Shown: positions 8,601 to 11,152 of the stretch, one piece after another
How the letters are laid out: each line of letters begins with the position of its first letter
Numbering within the stretch: the stretch's first letter is position 1
From: Planctomycetota bacterium
Lineage (GTDB): Bacteria > Planctomycetota > Phycisphaerae > UBA1845
Direction: 5' to 3'
Assembly: GCA_024278775.1 (NCBI GenBank)
Contig: JAJRSP010000083.1
Location: 1-11,152, forward strand
DNA length: 11,152 bases
Program-made: the position numbers and the translations under genes
Notes under the pieces: generated by a model
Seen by the model: the letters and a program-made list of their open reading frames with translations, nothing else
The model's database searches: none
What the model was told of the DNA's origin: nothing

Positions 8601-8734
8601 ATGGACGCCGGGCCGATAGAGCGGGCCACCATCTGCCCAAAGGTGGCGGATGTCATGTCAACTTCTGCGGAGGCGGTCGTGGCCAACGCGCAAGCCGCCA
8701 CTGCATAGCCGCACGTGATTAGTTTTTTCAACAT
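5642..8734 (-). CDS. Secreted Asp-box (BNR/VPS10-like) beta-propeller protein
   Basis: The 1030-residue protein begins with a signal peptide (MLKKLITCGYAVAACALA, probable cleavage after ASA at 21-23). Residues about 30-720 contain eleven Asp-box motifs of the form S/T-x-D/N-x-G-x-x-W/F, at residues 74, 127, 178, 236, 284, 330, 372, 510, 578, 633 and 676. Such motifs sit at turns of beta-propeller blades in sialidases, GH74 enzymes, sortilin/VPS10 domains and the large set of proteins often labelled glycosyl hydrolase or WD40/YVTN/BNR-like. Their number and spacing suggest two propellers or one very large one. Residues about 780-865 resemble an Ig-like/FlgD-like strand domain, and about 870-1030 are helical. 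I see no basis for a specific enzymatic activity; binding or scaffolding outside the cytoplasm is equally likely. It starts 79 bases after the LolA-like gene and is followed by the cyclophilin gene. Confidence 0.85.
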   Translation of the reverse strand: MLKKLITCGYAVAACALATTASAEVDMTSATFGQMVARSIGPASMSGRVAAVDVIPGDRLTIYVGAATGGVWKSTNGGTTFKPIFDEYTQSIGAIRVDRSNTDTVWVGTGEPWTRNSVSVGTGVYKSTDGGENWTDVGLKDTERISKILIDPNDGDTVYVCATGHLWNGNDERGVFKTSDGGKSWDKVLFVDADTGCGDLAMDPQQPNILYAGMWQFRRYPYSFKSGGPGSGLYKTSDGGKTWHQVTTGLPTSELGRIAVAVAPSRPSTVYAVVESEHTAMYRSDDLGETWRRTGTSPSVESRPFYFAQVHVDPTDFNRVYKPASSTVVSADGGETFSGLGGATHGDHHAFWINPNNPEQLILGTDGGIYMSNDRGAKWSFVRSLPISQFYQISFDMDDPYHVYGGLQDNGTWMGPSRSPGGVEGKDWDNVGMGDGFHAYVDRGDSDIIYVEWQGGRIQRVRKSTGESKDIQPLPRAGEPKLRFNWNTPIHLSPNRADTLYLGSQFLLRSRNRGESWKRVSGDLTTNDPQKQKQIDSGGLTADNSTAENYCSIYTISESPLDENVVWVGTDDGNLQVTRNSGETWTNVTDNVPGLPPNTWVTFVETGRHKAGEAFVTFDGHRTGDMTTYVFKTTDFGKTWTLLATDEIEGYALCIRQDPVNPDLLFLGTEFGLYISLDEGSHWARFKGKLPKVGVRALAIHPREHDLIIATHGRGVYIIDDITPLRHLTQAVLGASLAPLPSRRSIMHIPSGVQSFPGNDEFIGDNPKPGAQIAYYLKRRHIFGDLKIEILDKQGKVIATLPSGKRRGINRITWSARSKGPKVPPAASLVPQMFSFLGPQVAEGTYDVRIIQGDKTYEHTVELVQDPRANYTEEGKAVQDKLVFQLYDMLGRLTYLVDSLVDVHKQVLTRAEKLDQTDPLAKTLRTWAADLEAFRKTIVATRKGGFLAGEEQLREKLGWLYGSVNSFEGRPTDSQINYTEVLLGELNDAAARFDEFTLPQLDDLNNQLRRKNLAPIQRMTKEQWNAKQTG

Positions 8735-8813
8735 GAATGGGCTCTTTCCAAATGAGGGCAGACACGCGCTACGCAGATGGCGAGCGTCTTACGCCGGTAT
8801 CCAGGTACAGCAG

Positions 8814-9596
8814 CTACGGCTTTGTGGTCGGCTTAGCTTTGGGGGCCGACGTCTTGGCTTTGGGCATCGCGAAACGCGAGTCCGGAATGTCAATGTTGAC
8901 TTCGGTCTTTTCGAAGGTAAGCGTGCTGCTGGCCATGGGGTTTCCCTTGGCTTGGCCCGAGAAGGAGTGCGCGATCATGACACCGGCGACTTTCTTGTAA
9001 TCCCCAATGCTCTGTTCGTATTCCATCTCCATCCCCTGCATCTTTCGTTTACCGGTGACTTTGATCGGTAGGAAGAACTCTGCGTCGAAGAAGTGATGTT
9101 CTACCGTGCCGTTCTTTCTTGTCAGTTTGATTTCATACGCCTCCGTACCGTCCGTTTCCTTTTTGCCGAGTAGCTCGACTTTGTGCCCTTTTTTTGTGTA
9201 ATCGACAAAGGGTTCCAAGTCGGCCTGCGCCTCAAACATATTTGCCTCTTCCTCTGACATTTTCTGAGGTTCCAGGTTCCCACCGAACGGCATGATGCGC
9301 CACCCGATAGTCCCATCATACGCTTGGATCATATTCATCCCCTGAAAGGTGATATCGATCCGCATGCGGTTGGGTTTTTTAGCCTCCATCGTCATGGGCA
9401 TTTCCATACCACCGGCCATGACGTTCTTTCCGGTCATACGAAGTGTTTTGATCGCATCCAGCGCCTTGCGCCCTCCGACGGCCTTAATGTACTTCGCAAT
9501 CACCTCATCCGCTGTCTTAAGATCACCGGCCCGCACCAACGCCGGCGACGTAACGAACATCGTGGCCAGCACGCCCCACATCATACGCTTACACAT
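8814..9596 (-). CDS. LolA-like / outer-membrane lipoprotein-sorting-type periplasmic protein, methionine-rich
   Basis: The 260-residue protein has a signal peptide (hydrophobic about 5-20, probable cleavage after VRA at 21-23). The body, with ADEVIAKYIKAVGGRKALDAI at the N-terminus, PNRMRIDITFQG, QAYDGTIGWRIMPF and FFLPIKV, matches the LolA/LolB-like fold proteins annotated as outer membrane lipoprotein-sorting protein: an exported half-barrel that could hold lipid or lipoprotein. A true Lol role is not shown, since such paralogues are common and mostly unstudied. There are 22 Met in 260 residues, nine of them between 54 and 89, including MEMPMTM. The C-terminus is a Lys/Pro/Ala/Thr tail after SRFAMP. 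It has the strongest Shine-Dalgarno sequence in the window. Its base composition looks more AT-rich than its neighbours. It precedes the propeller gene on the same strand by 79 bases. Confidence 0.78.
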   Translation of the reverse strand: MCKRMMWGVLATMFVTSPALVRAGDLKTADEVIAKYIKAVGGRKALDAIKTLRMTGKNVMAGGMEMPMTMEAKKPNRMRIDITFQGMNMIQAYDGTIGWRIMPFGGNLEPQKMSEEEANMFEAQADLEPFVDYTKKGHKVELLGKKETDGTEAYEIKLTRKNGTVEHHFFDAEFFLPIKVTGKRKMQGMEMEYEQSIGDYKKVAGVMIAHSFSGQAKGNPMASSTLTFEKTEVNIDIPDSRFAMPKAKTSAPKAKPTTKP

Positions 9597-9604
9597 AACG
9601 CTCT

Positions 9605-9612
9605 ACCTCCTT
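9605..9612 (-). promoter_or_regulatory. Strong Shine-Dalgarno sequence of the LolA-like gene
   Basis: AAGGAGGT on the minus strand, 8 bases before the ATG at 9596, is a near-perfect match to the anti-Shine-Dalgarno. It fixes the start and implies high translation compared with the weak or absent sites of the neighbouring genes. Confidence 0.85.
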
Positions 9613-9657
9613 TTGGAATGAAAAAGTTGACGAGGCGAAGATTGTGACGACCGGAGG

Positions 9658-9692
9658 ACGCGTGGTCAAGCACGCCCACGCGTGATCGTGGG
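9658..9692. repeat. Overlapping, mutually exclusive inverted repeats
   Basis: ACGCGTGG (9658-9665) can pair with CCACGCGT (9676-9683) as an 8-bp stem with a 10-base loop. CCCACG (9675-9680) can instead pair with CGTGGG (9687-9692) as a 6-bp stem with a 6-base loop. The shared CCACG cannot do both. This lies in the leader of the LolA-like gene, about 60 bases before its start. No T-run follows on either strand. Confidence 0.4.
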
Positions 9693-9776
9693 AAAAAACA
9701 CCGGCCATTGCGTAAAAACCTGTCGTTAGCAAAAATGGACCCGGGCTGGATGAGCTAAGGAGGCGGCCGTTTGGGA

Positions 9777-9801
9777 GTGATGAAGGGAGCCCATCCATCA
9801 C
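9777..9801 (-). terminator. Possible hairpin downstream of the flagellin-like gene
   Basis: The minus strand can fold GTGATGGA..GG with CCTTCATCAC around a GCTC loop, including one G-U pair and one bulged T. It begins 49 bases past the flagellin-like stop. The next bases on the minus strand are CTCCCAAACGG, with no U-run, so it is at best a weak or factor-dependent 3' structure. Confidence 0.25.
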
Positions 9802-9850
9802 CTGTTCGTGTGACCTATGTGCGACCTACCCCATCAGGTGCTGCAGAGCG

Positions 9851-10648
9851 CTAGCCGAGTAGATCGAGCACGCTTCCGGCGATATTGGTCGTGATCGCCA
9901 GTGTTTTGATGCCGGCGGCGGAGAGCACCTGCGCCTGAGCCAGACGGTTTGTTTCCAGGGCGAAATCAGTGTCAGCGATGCGACTGCGGCTGGCGCTGAG
10001 ATTCTCCATCGAGATTTGGTTTGAGGCGATTCGCGGAAGCACGGTATCTTTTTGGTACGCGCCAATCTTACCGCGGGCCGTGGCGATAGCTGCCGAAGCC
10101 GAAACCAGCGCGGTCTGCGCTGCCTCAACGTTGCCGCTGGAAAGATCATTCGGACCGCCCGACGCCACCCCCACGGCCGCCGCCCGGGCATCGGTGACGG
10201 CCTGGGCCAATTCCGCGTTGCCATTATCCGGCAAGTTGAGCGTATCGAATGAACTCAACGCGCGATCCGAGATGCGCTGGATGCTCGATGACACGCTATC
10301 GATCTGCGTTTGATAGGCGGCACGCTCCGAATCGGACAGCCCCCCGGTGTTGGCCGCCGCTACCGTTAGCGCGTTCAGCTCGCCATAGAGCGAAGAAAGC
10401 TGCGCGGTCTGTCCGTCGGCGATGTTCGCGTTGGCATCGGCACGAGCCAGCGATTGCGACTCCGCTTCGAGCGAGCGAATTTCAGCGGAAAGTCTTTCGG
10501 AAGCGATAAGTCCGGCCGGGTCATCTTTGCCGCTGTTGATGCGACGACCCGTCGAAAGACGCTTCATCACTTCGCCGAGGCGATCCTGGTTCCTGGCGAA
10601 GGCGTGCAACGTGGAGAGCGTGCTGGTATTGGAAATCGGCGATATCAT
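9851..10648 (-). CDS. Short flagellin-like protein
   Basis: Taking the ATG at 10648, the product has 265 residues. The N-terminus MISPISNTSTLSTLHAFARN and the segment RLSTGRRINSGKDDPAGLIA (30-49) match the flagellin D0/D1 N-terminal domain. The C-terminal part with KIGAYQ (194-199), SRSRIADTDFALETNRLAQA (220-239) and the ending SVLDLLG matches the flagellin C-terminal domain. Only a short stretch joins the two, so the variable D2/D3 region is absent and only the coiled-coil filament core remains. Flagellins are exported by the flagellar type III system and polymerise as filament; this could be a minor filament or junction protein. No other flagellar gene lies in the window. The frame stays open upstream to 10771, but those 41 residues do not resemble flagellin and the MISPI start is typical. 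No good Shine-Dalgarno sequence is visible. Confidence 0.88.
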   Translation of the reverse strand: MISPISNTSTLSTLHAFARNQDRLGEVMKRLSTGRRINSGKDDPAGLIASERLSAEIRSLEAESQSLARADANANIADGQTAQLSSLYGELNALTVAAANTGGLSDSERAAYQTQIDSVSSSIQRISDRALSSFDTLNLPDNGNAELAQAVTDARAAAVGVASGGPNDLSSGNVEAAQTALVSASAAIATARGKIGAYQKDTVLPRIASNQISMENLSASRSRIADTDFALETNRLAQAQVLSAAGIKTLAITTNIAGSVLDLLG

Positions 10649-10747
10649 AACATTCGAAGCATGAGATATCTTCGAGCCCGAGGGAAGCGAAAGGAAGCGG
10701 CGAGGGCAAAAAGTTTCCCACGCCGATATCGTTTTACTCTGGTCGTT

Positions 10748-10771
10748 GTGGCCGTGCCTTTTATCGGCCAC
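10748..10771. repeat. Inverted repeat between msrB and the flagellin-like gene
   Basis: GTGGCCG and CGGCCAC form a perfect 7-bp stem around a 10-base loop, 8 bases after the msrB stop. On the minus strand the next bases are AACGACCAGAG, with no U-run, so terminator function is doubtful. The stem overlaps the GCCGATAA element, so the structure could instead relate to control of the flagellin-like gene. Confidence 0.35.
10759..10768 (-). promoter_or_regulatory. Candidate sigma-28-like -10 element of the flagellin-like gene
   Basis: The minus strand reads GCCGATAAAA about 110 bases before the ATG at 10648. GCCGATAA is identical to the -10 consensus of FliA/sigma-28 promoters, which classically drive flagellin genes. 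The expected TAAA about 15 bases upstream is missing: that position, at the msrB stop codon, reads ATGC. The match is suggestive but half a promoter. Confidence 0.4.
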
Positions 10772-10779
10772 GACGGCGG

Positions 10780-11152
10780 CTACGCATCTTTCGCGTCACC
10801 CTTGTCGAAGTTGAGTGAAGCTGAGTTGATACAATAACGCTGACCCGTGGGCGCGGGACCGTCATCGAACACATGACCGAGATGGGCCTTGCAGCGCGGG
10901 CAGTGGACTTCAACCCGGCGCTTGCCGTGGCTCGTATCCAGCTCCGTTTCGATTACTTCCTCTTTGACCGGCGCGGTAAAGCTCGGCCAGCCGCAGCCGG
11001 CGTCGAACTTCGCCTCTGACCGGAACAACTCCAACCCGCAACAGACGCAGCGATAGGTGCCGGTGTCCGTATGATCCCAATACTCACCCGTAAACGGTGC
11101 CTCGGTGCCCTTCTCTCGCGCGACGCGGTACTGTTCGGGAGTGAGCTTCTCG
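10780..11152 (-). CDS. msrB: Peptide-methionine (R)-S-oxide reductase MsrB, C-terminal part (runs off right edge)
   Basis: The frame is open to the right edge, giving 123 visible residues beginning [20 protein letters not shown]; the true start lies outside the window. It reduces methionine-R-sulfoxide in proteins with thioredoxin as reductant. Visible signatures are the two structural-zinc pairs (Cys35/Cys38 in CVCC and Cys84/Cys87 in CPRC, numbering of the visible part), AGCGWPSF (51-58), GHVFDDGP and RYCINSASL with the catalytic Cys107. Cys53 in GCGW fits the usual resolving cysteine, so a complete disulfide cycle is expected. The C-terminal tail after NF is short. No fusion to MsrA is visible in the part present. 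Confidence 0.95.
   Translation of the reverse strand, partial: EKLTPEQYRVAREKGTEAPFTGEYWDHTDTGTYRCVCCGLELFRSEAKFDAGCGWPSFTAPVKEEVIETELDTSHGKRRVEVHCPRCKAHLGHVFDDGPAPTGQRYCINSASLNFDKGDAKDA

Noticed and set aside
7802..8722. 306-residue plus-strand open frame
   Set aside because: It is antisense to the propeller gene in a GC-rich region, rich in Arg/His/Gly and without recognisable motifs, while the minus frame has regular Asp-boxes.
9589..9801. 70-residue minus-strand frame before the LolA-like gene
   Set aside because: It overlaps the strong Shine-Dalgarno sequence and start codon of the LolA-like gene in another frame and has no ribosome binding site or similarity I can recognise.
10649..10771. 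41-residue N-terminal extension of the flagellin-like protein
   Set aside because: The extra residues do not resemble flagellin, and they cover the intergenic inverted repeat and the -10-like element. Flagellins start directly at the MISPI-type sequence.
10780..11034. Complete short msrB starting inside the window at a TTG
   Set aside because: The frame continues to the right edge with conserved MsrB sequence, including one zinc-cysteine pair, so the TTG is internal and the gene is cut by the window.
1..11152. Defence system, prophage, CRISPR array or biosynthetic cluster
   Set aside because: No regular repeats, integrase, transposase, nuclease/helicase pairing or synthase genes are present; all nine genes fit known families with housekeeping or envelope roles.

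Overview
This looks like ordinary chromosomal DNA from a moderately GC-rich, Gram-negative-type bacterium, most likely a member of the Planctomycetota (possibly Phycisphaerae-like). That assignment is inference from protein style. The flagellin-like protein opens with MISPI and carries a DDPAGLIASERL signature, the cyclophilin has a GDGPRRL loop and FLDGQYTAFG, and there are secreted proteins with unusual architectures. No rRNA, tRNA, CRISPR array, insertion sequence or integrase is visible. Coding density is high; the longest gene-free gaps are about 250 bases.

Layout from left to right. The minus strand starts with the N-terminal part of an LPG-synthase/YbhN-type membrane protein that runs off the left edge (1-421). 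Next comes a two-gene minus-strand unit read right to left: hflX (1988-3406) followed, 3 bases after its stop, by a secreted zinc-metallopeptidase-like protein (524-1984). A divergent intergenic region (3407-3649) separates hflX from the only plus-strand gene, a membrane-anchored SGNH/GDSL hydrolase (3650-5080). It converges on a second minus-strand block, read right to left: a methionine-rich LolA-like periplasmic protein (8814-9596), a 1030-residue secreted Asp-box beta-propeller protein (5642-8734) and a cyclophilin-type prolyl isomerase (5134-5616). After a 254-base gap there is a short flagellin-like gene (9851-10648), and at the right edge the 3' part of msrB (10780-11152).

Functionally, much of the window is envelope or secreted-protein biology: a putative lipid flippase-like protein, an envelope hydrolase, a secreted peptidase, a secreted propeller protein and a LolA-like protein, plus housekeeping factors for ribosome stress (HflX), protein folding (cyclophilin) and protein repair (MsrB). 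The propeller and cyclophilin genes are close enough (25 bases) to be cotranscribed.

The most interesting non-coding signal is an 8-base sequence, CCGATAAA. By eye it occurs exactly three times in the window. All three copies are intergenic, point toward the downstream gene (YbhN-like, SGNH hydrolase, flagellin-like), and touch a small inverted repeat. At the flagellin gene it reads GCCGATAA, identical to the classical sigma-28 -10 element. I did not find a convincing undescribed multi-gene system; the findings are modest leads.
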